A DNA stretch of 64,000 nt from Bacteroidales bacterium (GTDB lineage: Bacteria; Bacteroidota; Bacteroidia; Bacteroidales; UBA932). The notes under the pieces are model-generated. The model had not been told where the DNA came from. It saw only the letters and a list, made by a program, of their open reading frames with translations, and made no database searches. Both the position numbers and the translations under genes were made by a program. Positions 1-8,234 of this stretch are shown piece after piece; positions within the stretch are counted from its first letter, which is position 1; the number at the start of each line of letters is the position of its first letter. The stretch is from positions 186,001 to 250,000 of the forward strand of contig JAFZRX010000009.1 of assembly GCA_017619675.1 (NCBI GenBank), read 5' to 3'.

Positions 1-668
1 AGGCCGCCGTCTCCGCAGTGGGGATTGAGGCTCAGCACGGCGATCTTTGGCATGTCTACGCCGAAGTCCCTCTTGAGGGACTGGTCCAACAACCGCAACT
101 TGCTGATTATCTTTTCCTTGGTAATGCTTGCAGGAACGTCCTTCAAGGGGATGTGCCCGGTCACCACGCCCACCTTCATGGCCTGGCTGACCATGAACAT
201 CGCGATGTCCTTTACGCCGAATGCGTTCTGCAGGTACTCGGTGTGGCCTGTATAGCCGAAGCCCTCGCTAACCATGGCCTTCTTGTTGATGGGGGCGGTC
301 ACAAGAACGTCGATGTCGCCCCTGCGGATGTCCCTCACCGCCCATTCCAGGGAGGTTATTGCTGCCTTGGCGCTTTCCGGAGTGGCCTGACCCGGCTCCA
401 CGAACACGTTGTCAGGCAGGCAGTTGACTATGTTTATGCGCCTTGGATGCGCGTCCTTTGCGGATGAGATCACGTTGGTGTCCATCTGCTCTATATTGTG
501 GATGAGCTTCTTGTAGAAGCCGAATATCTTTGACGAACCGTAGATCACCGGGGTGAATGACTCGAGGATGCGCGGGTCCGCAAGGGCCTTGATAATGACT
601 TCGTATCCAATGCCGTTGCCGTCGCCCTGGGTGATACCCACTATTATCTGTTTGTTGTTCCTGGACAT
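1..668 (-). CDS. pdxA: 4-hydroxythreonine-4-phosphate dehydrogenase, partial (C-terminus beyond the left edge)
   Basis: This is the N-terminal 222 residues of PdxA, which oxidises 4-phosphohydroxy-L-threonine in DXP-dependent pyridoxal 5'-phosphate synthesis in the cytoplasm. Translation from the ATG at 668 gives MSRNNKQIIVGITQGDGNGI, matching the PdxA opening (ITMGDPAGIGPE in classical members). Later come VTAPINKKA, GYTGHTEYL and the diagnostic LNPHCGDGG near the window edge (family form LNPHAGEGG). The metal-ligand and substrate histidine regions (TGHTE, NPH) are present. The gene lies 16 bp behind rnhA on the same strand, so the two are probably co-transcribed from the box at 1196-1203. 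The reading frame has no stop up to base 1. The family assignment is secure from these motifs; only the C-terminal third is missing. Confidence 0.93.
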   Translation of the reverse strand, partial: MSRNNKQIIVGITQGDGNGIGYEVIIKALADPRILESFTPVIYGSSKIFGFYKKLIHNIEQMDTNVISSAKDAHPRRINIVNCLPDNVFVEPGQATPESAKAAITSLEWAVRDIRRGDIDVLVTAPINKKAMVSEGFGYTGHTEYLQNAFGVKDIAMFMVSQAMKVGVVTGHIPLKDVPASITKEKIISKLRLLDQSLKRDFGVDMPKIAVLSLNPHCGDGG

Positions 669-684
669 TATATTGCGTTTTTAT

Positions 685-1176
685 TTAAAAAATCTGAGGC
701 TGTTCAATATCCTGGATATAGCCTGTGTCAGCCGGAAGGTCCGTTGCTGCGCCCGCCTCTACGGCAAGCTGGTCGCAGCGCTCGTTCTCAGGGTGTCCCG
801 CATGGCCCTTGAGCCAGTGGAAAGTGGCCCTGTGGCTTCTGTAGAGGGGCAGGAAACGCATCCAGAGGTCAGCGTTCTTGACCTTCTTGAAGCTCTTCCG
901 CACCCAGTTCTCCAGCCATCCTTCAGTTATGGCTTTGACCACATAGGTGGAGTCGCTCCAGACTTCCACCACGGCATTCTGCCATTTGATGGCCTCCAGA
1001 CCCACTATGACCGCCAGCAGTTCCATGCGGTTGTTGGTGGTGAGGGCGAAACCTCCGGAAAGTTCCTTTCGCAGGTCCCCGCACTTGAGCACCACACCGT
1101 ATCCCCCCGGTCCCGGGTTGCCGCTGGAGGCGCCGTCCGTATAGAGATAGATTACCGGTTTTTCCGCTGTAGCCAT
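685..1176 (-). CDS. rnhA: Ribonuclease HI
   Basis: This 163-residue protein degrades the RNA strand of RNA:DNA hybrids during replication and repair in the cytoplasm. The four catalytic acidic residues are visible: D14 in YTDGASSGN, E52 in NRMELLAV, D75 in VWSDSTYV and D135 in NERCDQLA. The GHAGHPENERCD loop with its histidine is also intact. The length fits a single-domain bacterial type 1 enzyme with a short extra C-terminal tail after residue 145. The ATG at 1176 is chosen because it directly precedes the first beta strand and has a TAnnTTTG promoter box 19 bases upstream. pdxA follows after 16 bp, so rnhA-pdxA forms a small operon, divergent from rfbD. Confidence 0.96.
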   Translation of the reverse strand: MATAEKPVIYLYTDGASSGNPGPGGYGVVLKCGDLRKELSGGFALTTNNRMELLAVIVGLEAIKWQNAVVEVWSDSTYVVKAITEGWLENWVRKSFKKVKNADLWMRFLPLYRSHRATFHWLKGHAGHPENERCDQLAVEAGAATDLPADTGYIQDIEQPQIF

Positions 1177-1195
1177 ACCTTGGGATATTGTCTAA

Positions 1196-1203
1196 CAAAA
1201 GTA
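1196..1203 (-). promoter_or_regulatory. Bacteroidota -7 promoter box TACTTTTG for rnhA-pdxA
   Basis: The minus strand reads TACTTTTG, an exact match to the Bacteroidota TAnnTTTG -7 element. A 19-base leader separates it from the rnhA ATG. It sits back to back with the rfbD box at 1235-1242. Confidence 0.6.
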
Positions 1204-1234
1204 GGTAAAATATTCTTTACTGGAGTATTTTTGT

Positions 1235-1242
1235 TAAATTTG
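1235..1242 (+). promoter_or_regulatory. -7 box TAAATTTG almost touching the rfbD start codon
   Basis: TAAATTTG matches TAnnTTTG exactly and ends only three bases before the first rfbD ATG at 1246. Transcription would begin at or within the start codon, implying a leaderless message (or use of the second ATG at 1249). Confidence 0.6.
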
Positions 1243-1245
1243 TCA

Positions 1246-2124
1246 ATGATGAAAGTGATTGTGACAGGTGCAGAAGGCCAGTTGGGGAGAGAGTTGCGCG
1301 CTGCCTCCAGGGGCGGCGCCCACAATTATGTCTTCACGGACGTCTGCAGTATAAGCAGGGAGGAAACCCGTTACCTTGACATTACGGACACATCGGCCGT
1401 CAATGCTTTCTTTGCTGCGGAAAAACCGGATGTTGTCGTAAACTGCGCGGCCTATACCAACGTGGACAAGGCGGAGGACGATGCCGCCGCGGCGGACCTT
1501 CTCAACCGCGTGGCGGTTGGGAACATCGCCCGCGCGGCCATGGACTGCGCCGCAACCGTAATCCACATTTCCACTGACTATGTGTTTGGAGGAGACGGGA
1601 GAGTCCCCTACAGGGAGGATGACGCCAAGAACCCCCTGGGCGTCTACGGGCGCACAAAACTTGCAGGGGAACAGGAACTGCTTGAATCTGGATGCAAGGC
1701 AATCATAATCCGCACCGCATGGCTGTATTCCCCTTACGGGAAGAATTTCGTCAGGACAATGATGTCCCTGATGTCCTCCCACCCGGAAGTGGGCGTGGTG
1801 GCGGACCAGGTGGGCAGCCCCACCTGTGCCGCAGACCTCGCCGACGTGATATACGGGATCATAGAGCGTGGAAAACTGGGCTATACGGGCGTATATCACT
1901 TTACTGACGCTGGAGTGGTCTCCTGGTTCGATTTCGCCCGCGAGATATGCCGCCTTGGCGGCTGGGACTGCACCGTGAAGCCGCTGCGATCCAGCGAGTT
2001 CCCCTCAAAGGTGCGCCGCCCGCATTATTCGGTATTGGATAAAAGCAAGATAATAGAGACGTTCGGGGTGGAGGTCCCGTATTGGAAGGATTCCCTGTCC
2101 CGGTGTTTCCAAAATATGAAATGA
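1246..2124 (+). CDS. rfbD: dTDP-4-dehydrorhamnose reductase
   Basis: RmlD/RfbD performs the last step of dTDP-L-rhamnose synthesis, NAD(P)H-dependent reduction of dTDP-4-dehydrorhamnose, feeding surface polysaccharide assembly. The 292-residue protein begins MMKVIVTGAEGQLGREL, a Rossmann fold with the GxxGxxG nucleotide loop. It contains the short-chain dehydrogenase catalytic set, with T in ISTDYVFGG and YGRTKLAGE (the YxxxK pair). The open frame extends far upstream to 553, but that extension is antisense to rnhA; the ATG pair at 1246/1249 fits the family N-terminus. The gene overlaps rfbC by four bases (ATGA), so the two are translationally coupled. The rfbA and rfbB steps are not in this window. 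Confidence 0.95.
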   Translation: MMKVIVTGAEGQLGRELRAASRGGAHNYVFTDVCSISREETRYLDITDTSAVNAFFAAEKPDVVVNCAAYTNVDKAEDDAAAADLLNRVAVGNIARAAMDCAATVIHISTDYVFGGDGRVPYREDDAKNPLGVYGRTKLAGEQELLESGCKAIIIRTAWLYSPYGKNFVRTMMSLMSSHPEVGVVADQVGSPTCAADLADVIYGIIERGKLGYTGVYHFTDAGVVSWFDFAREICRLGGWDCTVKPLRSSEFPSKVRRPHYSVLDKSKIIETFGVEVPYWKDSLSRCFQNMK

Positions 2125-2693
2125 TGGAAGTTTTGCGAACAGATATAGAAGGGGTTGTCCTTCTCCGCCCAAGGGTGTTCCTTGACAAGAGGGGGTATTT
2201 CCTTGAGACATTCTCACAGAAGGAATTCGACGAACTGGTCCGTCCCGTGACCTTCGTTCAGGACAACCAGAGCAGTTCGTCCTACGGAGTGATCCGCGGG
2301 CTGCATTTCCAGAAAGGGGAGTACAGCCAGGGCAAACTTGTGCGTGTGGTAAAGGGCCGTGTTCTGGACATAGCGGTTGACATACGCCGCGGCAGCCCCA
2401 CCTTTGGCAGGCACGTCGCCGTGGAACTCTCGGAAGACAACTTCCTGCAGCTGTTCATTCCACGCGGCTTCGCACACGGCTTTGCCGTGCTGTCGCCGCA
2501 GGCGGTGTTCGAGTATAAATGCGATCGGTACTACGCCCCGGGCAAGGAGGGCGCCATAGCCTGGAATGACCCGGCGCTTGGGATTGACTGGAAGATAGCC
2601 CCGCAGGATGTGGTCCTGTCGGACAAGGACTCCTCCAATCCGCCTCTCAAGGACTGTGACTGCCTGTTCGATTATAACGAGGAGCTGTATTGA
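2121..2693 (+). CDS. rfbC: dTDP-4-dehydrorhamnose 3,5-epimerase
   Basis: RmlC epimerises dTDP-4-dehydro-6-deoxyglucose at C3 and C5, the step before RfbD. It is a 190-residue cupin. Visible hallmarks are RGYFLETFS, VQDNQSSSSYGVIRGLHFQ with the catalytic histidine, KLVRVVKGRVLDIAVDIR, and the FIPRGFAHGFAVL and YKCDRYYAPG segments carrying the active-site tyrosine. The start is the ATG at 2121, overlapping the rfbD stop as ATGA (a second ATG follows at 2124). A longer in-frame start at 2082 would lie inside rfbD and is not needed by the family length. Codon use is like its neighbours. Confidence 0.95.
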   Translation: MMEVLRTDIEGVVLLRPRVFLDKRGYFLETFSQKEFDELVRPVTFVQDNQSSSSYGVIRGLHFQKGEYSQGKLVRVVKGRVLDIAVDIRRGSPTFGRHVAVELSEDNFLQLFIPRGFAHGFAVLSPQAVFEYKCDRYYAPGKEGAIAWNDPALGIDWKIAPQDVVLSDKDSSNPPLKDCDCLFDYNEELY

Positions 2694-2694
2694 T

Positions 2695-3285
2695 ATGAAG
2701 AGACTGCTGCTTGTGGTATTGACCGTGGCCATGGCCCTCGCTCCCGCACGGGCGCAGAGGAACACCGGCTATTGGGAAGACTACGTGCAGTATATCCCTG
2801 CGGCTATGAACTTGGGCCTGGACCTTGTAGGAGTACAGAGCGTGGACGGCTATCCTGACATACTGATAGCATCAGCCACCGCTTTCCTGTCCGAAGCCCT
2901 GATAGTGAACGGCCTCAAGCTGATAATTGACGAGGAGCGTCCCAACGGCACTTCCATGAATTCATTCCCGTCAGGCCATACCGCCACCGCCTATGCCGGT
3001 GCGGAACTGGTGAGGCTGGAATACGGATGGAAATGGGGTGCGGCGGCATATGCGGCCGCGACGGCGGTGGCATACGGCCGCGTGGCGCACCGGACCCACT
3101 GGTGGTGGGACACCGCCGCAGGCGCGGCCATAGGCATCGCCAGCGCCCATATCGGATACAGTACAGTGCGTCCCATAAAGAAGATGTTCGGCTGGGAGTT
3201 GCCCAAGGAGGCTACGGTATCGCTTTATCCCGTAGTGGAACCGCGCTCAGGCGCACTGTGCACGGCAGTGGCTTTTACTTTTTGA
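2695..3285 (+). CDS. PAP2-family phosphatase, secreted or membrane-associated
   Basis: A 196-residue type 2 phosphatidic acid phosphatase family protein. The three phosphatase signatures are present: K75 to R82-P83 in KLIIDEERP, FPSGH at 91-95, and R129 to H135 with D139 in GRVAHRTHWWWD. An N-terminal signal or anchor (MKRLLLVVLTVAMALAPARA) and hydrophobic segments place it in the cell envelope. Family members dephosphorylate lipid phosphates such as undecaprenyl pyrophosphate or lipid A; the substrate cannot be read from sequence. The ATG at 2695 lies two bases after the rfbC stop, and the M64 peptidase starts two bases after its own stop, so it belongs to the rfbDC run. Its position behind dTDP-rhamnose genes is compatible with a polyprenyl-phosphate recycling role, which is inference. 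Confidence 0.85.
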   Translation: MKRLLLVVLTVAMALAPARAQRNTGYWEDYVQYIPAAMNLGLDLVGVQSVDGYPDILIASATAFLSEALIVNGLKLIIDEERPNGTSMNSFPSGHTATAYAGAELVRLEYGWKWGAAAYAAATAVAYGRVAHRTHWWWDTAAGAAIGIASAHIGYSTVRPIKKMFGWELPKEATVSLYPVVEPRSGALCTAVAFTF

Positions 3286-3287
3286 CC

Positions 3288-4514
3288 ATGAAGAGACTGG
3301 TATTGACATTAATCGCGCTGTTTACGGTCCTGGGTGCTAGCGCCCAGTTGCAGGACCGTACCCTGCGCGTGGACTATATATTCAGCGGCACTGACAAGGA
3401 GGCGTCCATTTCCGTGGCGTCCCTGAACAGTTTCAACACCTGGGCCGGAAGGCGCGTGAACATGGACAAAGTCCCCCTGAGGGGTAACGGGCAGATATCC
3501 ATGGCGGACGCCGTTACCGGACAGGTCCTTTACCGTATGTCGTTCAGCACCCTGTTCCAGGAGTGGCAGGCTACGGAGGAGGCCACTCGCGTTACCAAGG
3601 CTTTCGAGAACGTGTTCCTGCTGCCTATGCCGGAATCCCCGGTGAACATAACGGTGGAACTGTACGATTTTCACGGCAAGGCCGTGGCTTCCCTGACGCA
3701 TCCCGTGGATCCTTCCGACATCCTCATCCGTCCGGTGGGAGACAACCCGCCGCCAACCATCGACATCCATCACAGCGGGCCTTCGTCAAGGTGCATAGAC
3801 ATAGTCTTTGTCCCGGAAGGTTACACCCGTCAGGAAATGGGCATTTTCCTGCAGGATTGCCGCGCCGCCTGGGCGTCGTTCATGAATCACGAGCCTTTCG
3901 CCTCCATGCGTGACCGTTTCAACGTGATTGCGGCCCTGATTCCCTCGGAAGAGAGTGGCGTCAGCGTGCCCCGCAACGGGGACTGGAAAAGCACCGCCCT
4001 GGAGTCCCATTTCGACACTTTTTATTCCGACAGGTACCTGACCACCCTTCAGCTTACCAGGCTGCATAACCAGGTCGCAGGCCTGCCGTATGAGCATATA
4101 ATAATCCTGGCCAATTCCACCACCTATGGGGGAGGAGGCATTTACAATTCGTACGAACTCACCGCCGCCCACCATTCGGCTTACGCCCCGGTGGTGGTGC
4201 ACGAATTCGGCCACAGTTTTGCAGGCCTTGCGGATGAGTACCATTATGACGACCAGTTCGTAGAGTATTACTATCCCGACGTGGAGCCCTGGGAGCAGAA
4301 CATCACCACCCGCTTCGACTTCGCCTCCAAATGGGAGGACATGATGGGACAGCCCGGAGTGGGCTTGTTCGAAGGCGGAGGATACCAGTCAAAGGGTGTA
4401 TGGCGTTCCGCGCAGGACTGCAGGATGAATACGAACTCCTGTCCGGCCTTCTGTCCCGTATGCCAGAGGGCGATTGCCAGGATGATAGACTTTTATACTG
4501 TGGAAAATGAATAA
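3288..4514 (+). CDS. Secreted M64-family (IgA peptidase-like) metallopeptidase
   Basis: A 408-residue secreted protein with a clear signal peptide ending near GASAQ. The zinc peptidase core is VVVHEFGHSFAGLADEY (H305, E306, H309), the signature of peptidase family M64, whose founding member cleaves IgA in a Clostridium. N-terminal to it lies the M64 N-domain that many Bacteroidota copies carry (beta-rich, residues 20-150), and DIVFVPEGYT opens the catalytic domain. A cysteine cluster (C-x6-C-x3-C-x2-C, ending CPAFCPVCQR) sits near the C-terminus, as in relatives. The actual substrate is unknown; IgA cleavage should not be assumed. It overlaps the next gene by eight bases, a strong sign of co-translation. 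Confidence 0.88.
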   Translation: MKRLVLTLIALFTVLGASAQLQDRTLRVDYIFSGTDKEASISVASLNSFNTWAGRRVNMDKVPLRGNGQISMADAVTGQVLYRMSFSTLFQEWQATEEATRVTKAFENVFLLPMPESPVNITVELYDFHGKAVASLTHPVDPSDILIRPVGDNPPPTIDIHHSGPSSRCIDIVFVPEGYTRQEMGIFLQDCRAAWASFMNHEPFASMRDRFNVIAALIPSEESGVSVPRNGDWKSTALESHFDTFYSDRYLTTLQLTRLHNQVAGLPYEHIIILANSTTYGGGGIYNSYELTAAHHSAYAPVVVHEFGHSFAGLADEYHYDDQFVEYYYPDVEPWEQNITTRFDFASKWEDMMGQPGVGLFEGGGYQSKGVWRSAQDCRMNTNSCPAFCPVCQRAIARMIDFYTVENE

Positions 4515-5523
4515 GCTGATAATAGCAGGACCGTGCAGCGCGGAGAGCCGCGCGCAGGTGCTCCTCGCAGCCCGCGCCGTGAAGGCCGCGGGCGCGGAGA
4601 TCTTCCGCGCGGGAGCGTGGAAGCCCCGCACCCACCCCGGAGGTTTCCAGGGTATTGGAGAAGAGGCGCTCGACTGGCTGGCGGAGGCCCAGGAAACCGT
4701 GGGCATAGAGGCCGCTACGGAAGTAGCGTCCGCCGCCCACGTCCGCCTCTGCCTTGAAAAAGGCATCCGCACATTGTGGATTGGCGCAAGGACCACCACG
4801 AACCCTTTCCTGGTGCAGGAAATAGCGGACGCCCTGAAGGGCGAATACGCGCGGGTGCTGGTAAAGAATCCGGTGAATCCCGACGTGGACCTCTGGATGG
4901 GCGCGGCCGAGCGCTTCGCGGCAAGCGGTGTCAATGACATCATCCTTGTCCACAGGGGTTTCTCCAATGACCTGGAGGGCAGATACCGCAACGACCCCAA
5001 GTGGCATGTAATCCTGAAAGTGCGTGAGCGTATGCCGGATCTCCCGCTGATTTGCGACCCCAGCCATATCGCGGGGAAGCGGGAACTTGTGCGGGAAATT
5101 GCCCAGAGGGCCATGGACCTGGGCCTTGACGGCCTTATGATAGAGTGCCATCCCAACCCGGAGGAGGCCTTGAGCGATGCCGCCCAGCAATTGACTCCGT
5201 CACAGCTGGAGAAACTTCTCTCAGGGCTTGTGATAAGGGTTCCTGACAGCGATGACGCCGCTTACAGGGACAGGCTGGAGATGCTCCGCTCCCAGATAGA
5301 CTCCCTGGACGCGGACATAATCGACAGCCTGGCCCGCAGGATGGAGATAAGCCGTCTGATAGGAGCCTTGAAGAGAGAGAACGGGATATCCATAGTTCAG
5401 CCGGCAAGATGGGGCAGGGTGATGCAGGACGCCTTTGAACGGGCGGAGGCATCGGGCCTGGACCAGGATTTGGTGAACAGGATATTCTCGCTCATACACG
5501 AGGCGTCCGTAAAACAACAGTGA
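4507..5523 (+). CDS. Bifunctional 3-deoxy-7-phosphoheptulonate synthase / chorismate mutase
   Basis: A 338-residue fusion for aromatic amino acid synthesis. Residues 1 to about 250 are a KDO8P-synthase-like DAHP synthase (type I beta): AGPCSAES, GAWKPRTHPGGFQGIG, LVKNPVNPD and ICDPSHIAGKRE carry the phosphoenolpyruvate, phosphate and metal ligands. Residues from about 255 (LEMLRSQIDSLDADIID) to the end form an AroQ-type chorismate mutase helix bundle with RMEISRLIG. This domain order is known in Bacteroidota, where the mutase also serves feedback control by prephenate. The start ATG at 4507 lies inside the end of the M64 gene. Cytoplasmic biosynthesis behind a secreted peptidase is an odd pairing, but the eight-base overlap leaves little doubt they share a transcript. 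Confidence 0.94.
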   Translation: MNKLIIAGPCSAESRAQVLLAARAVKAAGAEIFRAGAWKPRTHPGGFQGIGEEALDWLAEAQETVGIEAATEVASAAHVRLCLEKGIRTLWIGARTTTNPFLVQEIADALKGEYARVLVKNPVNPDVDLWMGAAERFAASGVNDIILVHRGFSNDLEGRYRNDPKWHVILKVRERMPDLPLICDPSHIAGKRELVREIAQRAMDLGLDGLMIECHPNPEEALSDAAQQLTPSQLEKLLSGLVIRVPDSDDAAYRDRLEMLRSQIDSLDADIIDSLARRMEISRLIGALKRENGISIVQPARWGRVMQDAFERAEASGLDQDLVNRIFSLIHEASVKQQ

Positions 5524-5549
5524 AATAATTATTGTAAAACCTATCCAAT

Positions 5550-7118
5550 ATGAAGAAATTATTGATTTTGGCTGCTTTCGCAGCATTGGCGCTTTGCTCC
5601 TGCAACAATAACAAGCAGCAGGGCGCGGTTAAAGGCCCTATCACCACCGGTGACGACTGCATCGTAAGGACAACCAACGGAAGGATCATGGGTTACAACG
5701 ACGCGGGTATCTATACCTTCAAGGGAGTTCCCTACGCAAAGGCGGCCCGTTTCATGCCTCCTACCGATCCTGACAGGTGGGATACAATAAGAAAAACCCA
5801 GTCCTACGGTCCCCAGGCCATGCAGAGCCAGAACATGAGGTGGGGCGGACAGCCTTCGGACTATGACTTCGGCTTCGAGTTCAAGAACGAGAAGAGTTCC
5901 GAGAACTGCCAGGTGCTCAACGTATGGACACCGGCTCTTGACGGAAAGAAGCGCCCCGTATTCCTGTGGATACACGGAGGCGGCTATGCTAGCGGTTCAG
6001 CCATCTTCCTGCCCGCACAGGAGGGAAGGGCCCTTGCCGAGAAGGGTGACATAGTAGTGGTTACCGTAAACCACCGTCTCAACATCCTGGGATACATTGA
6101 CCTCACCGGTCTTGGCGGAAAGTATTCAGAGTCCGTAAACCTTGGAATGCAGGACCTTGTAAAGGCCCTGGAGTGGATCCACAACAATATCGAGGCATTC
6201 GGAGGTGATCCCAACTGCGTTACAATCGGCGGCCAGAGCGGCGGCGGCGGAAAGACTTCCACACTCATGGCAATGCCTTCAGCAAAGGGTCTCTTCCACA
6301 GGGCCGTGGTACAGAGCGGATCTACCCTGCGCCAGCAGGAGCCTGAGAGGAGCAAGGAACTTGGAATAGCGGTAGTGGAGGAACTGGGACTCGTTCCCGG
6401 TCCGGACGTTGACCTTAGCCAGTTCACCTATGACGAACTGGTGGCCGCAGGAAACCGCGCTACCCGCAGGGTGGGCGGAAGCTTCGGCCCCGTGGTTGAC
6501 GGCAAGTACCTCATCCAGCATCCTTTCGACCCTATGGGAGCCGAGTGCAGCAAGGACGTTCCAATGCTCATCGGATCCAACCTGAACGAGTTCACCTACA
6601 CCAACAACGTGCCCCTGAACATGGACCAGGTGAAGGCCCGTCTGGCACCCAGGCTGGGAGAGAAGAAATACGAGCAGTATCTCAAGGATTTCGAGACGGT
6701 ATATCCCGGACAGGATCCCAAGGAATTGGTTTACACTGACTTCCGTACCCGCGGCAACGTCATCAAGCAGGCTGCCGCAAAGCATGCCCAGGGTGGAGCC
6801 AACGCCTATGTATACCTCTTTGCATGGAAGTCCGCGGTCAACGACTATGCGCTTTCAGCATGCCACGGAATGGAACTCCCGTTCATGTTCAACAACATCG
6901 CGAACCAGAGGGAGATGACCGGCGGTACACCTGAGGCATACAAGATGGCCGATGCAGTCAGCGACGCTTGGATCGCCTTCATCAAGACCGGAGACCCTAA
7001 CTGCAAGGCCCTTCCTGCATGGGAGCCCTTCAACCCGGAGGAGAACAATACCATGATACTGGACAACACCAGCAAGATGGTCCACAACTTTGACGATATT
7101 ATGCTCCAGTATAACTAA
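5550..7118 (+). CDS. Type-B carboxylesterase family lipoprotein
   Basis: A 522-residue alpha/beta-hydrolase of the carboxylesterase type B family, predicted to be a lipoprotein (signal peptide with lipobox-like ALCSC). The oxyanion-hole motif WIHGGGY is present. The nucleophile is S230 in GGQSGGGGK, where classical members have GESAG. The other triad members appear to be E347 in GSNLNEFTY and H439 in CHGMELPF. Bacteroidota relatives act on esters in carbohydrate contexts such as acetylated or feruloylated glycans, but no substrate can be read here. It follows the DAHP synthase gene by 26 bp with no clear promoter box. Its last four bases overlap the end of the convergent thioredoxin gene. Confidence 0.85.
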   Translation: MKKLLILAAFAALALCSCNNNKQQGAVKGPITTGDDCIVRTTNGRIMGYNDAGIYTFKGVPYAKAARFMPPTDPDRWDTIRKTQSYGPQAMQSQNMRWGGQPSDYDFGFEFKNEKSSENCQVLNVWTPALDGKKRPVFLWIHGGGYASGSAIFLPAQEGRALAEKGDIVVVTVNHRLNILGYIDLTGLGGKYSESVNLGMQDLVKALEWIHNNIEAFGGDPNCVTIGGQSGGGGKTSTLMAMPSAKGLFHRAVVQSGSTLRQQEPERSKELGIAVVEELGLVPGPDVDLSQFTYDELVAAGNRATRRVGGSFGPVVDGKYLIQHPFDPMGAECSKDVPMLIGSNLNEFTYTNNVPLNMDQVKARLAPRLGEKKYEQYLKDFETVYPGQDPKELVYTDFRTRGNVIKQAAAKHAQGGANAYVYLFAWKSAVNDYALSACHGMELPFMFNNIANQREMTGGTPEAYKMADAVSDAWIAFIKTGDPNCKALPAWEPFNPEENNTMILDNTSKMVHNFDDIMLQYN

Positions 7119-8152
7119 CGGGCAGATACGTATTTGGAGATTTCCTCGGCGATGGCGGCGCCGCGGAGATCGCGCTTGATGATGGTCCCGTCAGGACCGA
7201 ATAAAATAATGTGCGGGATGCCGTCAATTCCGTAGATGTCTGTAGGAATCTGCTGGGCGTTAACGATTTGGTTCCATGGGATACCAAGTTCCTCAGCAGA
7301 TTTCTTCGTGTCTTCCACTTCGTCCCAGACAGCGACGCTCAGGATGTCGAAATTGTCTCCTGCAAAGGTGTCGTAGACTTCCTTGATGTTGGGGATCTCG
7401 CGCTTGCAGGGGCCGCACCAGCTGGCCCAGAAGTCAACCAGGACGTACTTGCCCTTGCCGATGTAGTCAGAGAACTTGACCGTGCTCTCCTCCGGCTTGT
7501 CAGGATCCTGCACGATGGTGAAGTCAGTGAACTTGCGTCCCTCTGCAGTGGTCTTCCTGGCATCGAGGCTTTCATAGATCTTCTTGACCTCTTCCTTTTC
7601 CTTCAGGTTGTCGGAAATGTATCCCAGGGCCTCCTCAAGCTTGTCTACGGGAATCATATAGTAAATGCTGGACAGGGAAGACATGCCAACCGCGTTGTCA
7701 GGATTGTTCTTGATTGCCTCCATGCAGTATGATATGATCTCCTCCTCCATCTGGACCTCGCTCAGATTATCTTCCTTGTAGAGAAGTACCTCCACGCCCT
7801 TCGCAAACTCGTCGTATTTCAATTGGGTGGACAGTTTGGGCTTGTTTGACGTCACCGTGGCGGATGTCTCGTCATAATTGATGGTGAGGACGGTTCCGTC
7901 AGGCACGAACTCAACGGCGGGGAGCATGGGTGAGACTATGGAACCCAGGATTGTGATGTCAGTAGGCACTTCCACGCTGAATTTCCCGTCCTGAACCTCA
8001 AGCATCTGCTCTATCTCCATGTCAGGGATGGAAAGCAGGACGGCCTCGGGCGGCTCACAGTTGAAGACGCCGTTGATGGTGGTGATGTCAGATACTTTGG
8101 CGCAGCCTGCAAAAAGTACGGCCGCAAGGATGATTAGGTACAGTTTTCTCAT
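7115..8152 (-). CDS. TlpA-like thiol:disulfide oxidoreductase lipoprotein
   Basis: A 345-residue periplasmic or outer-membrane lipoprotein (MRKLYLIILAAVLFAGCAKV, lipobox FAGC). The C-terminal 140 residues are a TlpA/ResA thioredoxin fold with the redox pair in ASWCGPCKRE (around residue 243) and the cis-proline loop IDGIPHIIL. The N-terminal half is the beta-rich DUF4369-like region that precedes thioredoxin domains in many Bacteroidota proteins; that label is an inference from architecture. Likely roles are keeping envelope thiols reduced or cytochrome maturation. Its promoter box TATCTTTG lies seven bases before the ATG, suggesting a leaderless message. It is divergent from the barrel protein gene at 8235. 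Confidence 0.88.
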   Translation of the reverse strand: MRKLYLIILAAVLFAGCAKVSDITTINGVFNCEPPEAVLLSIPDMEIEQMLEVQDGKFSVEVPTDITILGSIVSPMLPAVEFVPDGTVLTINYDETSATVTSNKPKLSTQLKYDEFAKGVEVLLYKEDNLSEVQMEEEIISYCMEAIKNNPDNAVGMSSLSSIYYMIPVDKLEEALGYISDNLKEKEEVKKIYESLDARKTTAEGRKFTDFTIVQDPDKPEESTVKFSDYIGKGKYVLVDFWASWCGPCKREIPNIKEVYDTFAGDNFDILSVAVWDEVEDTKKSAEELGIPWNQIVNAQQIPTDIYGIDGIPHIILFGPDGTIIKRDLRGAAIAEEISKYVSAR

Positions 8153-8159
8153 AATGGCG

Positions 8160-8167
8160 CAAAGATA
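8160..8167 (-). promoter_or_regulatory. -7 box TATCTTTG for the TlpA-like gene
   Basis: The minus strand reads TATCTTTG, an exact TAnnTTTG match, with seven bases before the ATG at 8152, too close for a normal leader. Confidence 0.6.
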
Positions 8168-8194
8168 CTATTTTTCTCATTATAAAAATAATGC

Positions 8195-8202
8195 TATATT
8201 TG
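8195..8202 (+). promoter_or_regulatory. -7 box TATATTTG for the outer-membrane barrel gene
   Basis: An exact TAnnTTTG match with a 32-base A-rich leader before the ATG at 8235. It is back to back with the box at 8160-8167. Confidence 0.6.
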
Positions 8203-8234
8203 CAGTATAAAGTTTAACCAAAACATTCTTTAAA

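Noticed and set aside
553..1245. A 231-codon upstream extension of the rfbD reading frame
   Set aside because: It is antisense to rnhA and pdxA, carries no rfbD homology, and the MMKVIVTGAEGQ start with its promoter box lies at 1246.
4303..5190. A 295-codon open frame opposite the DAHP synthase
   Set aside because: The plus-strand gene has complete motifs; the minus frame is Arg/His-rich and unlike a protein.
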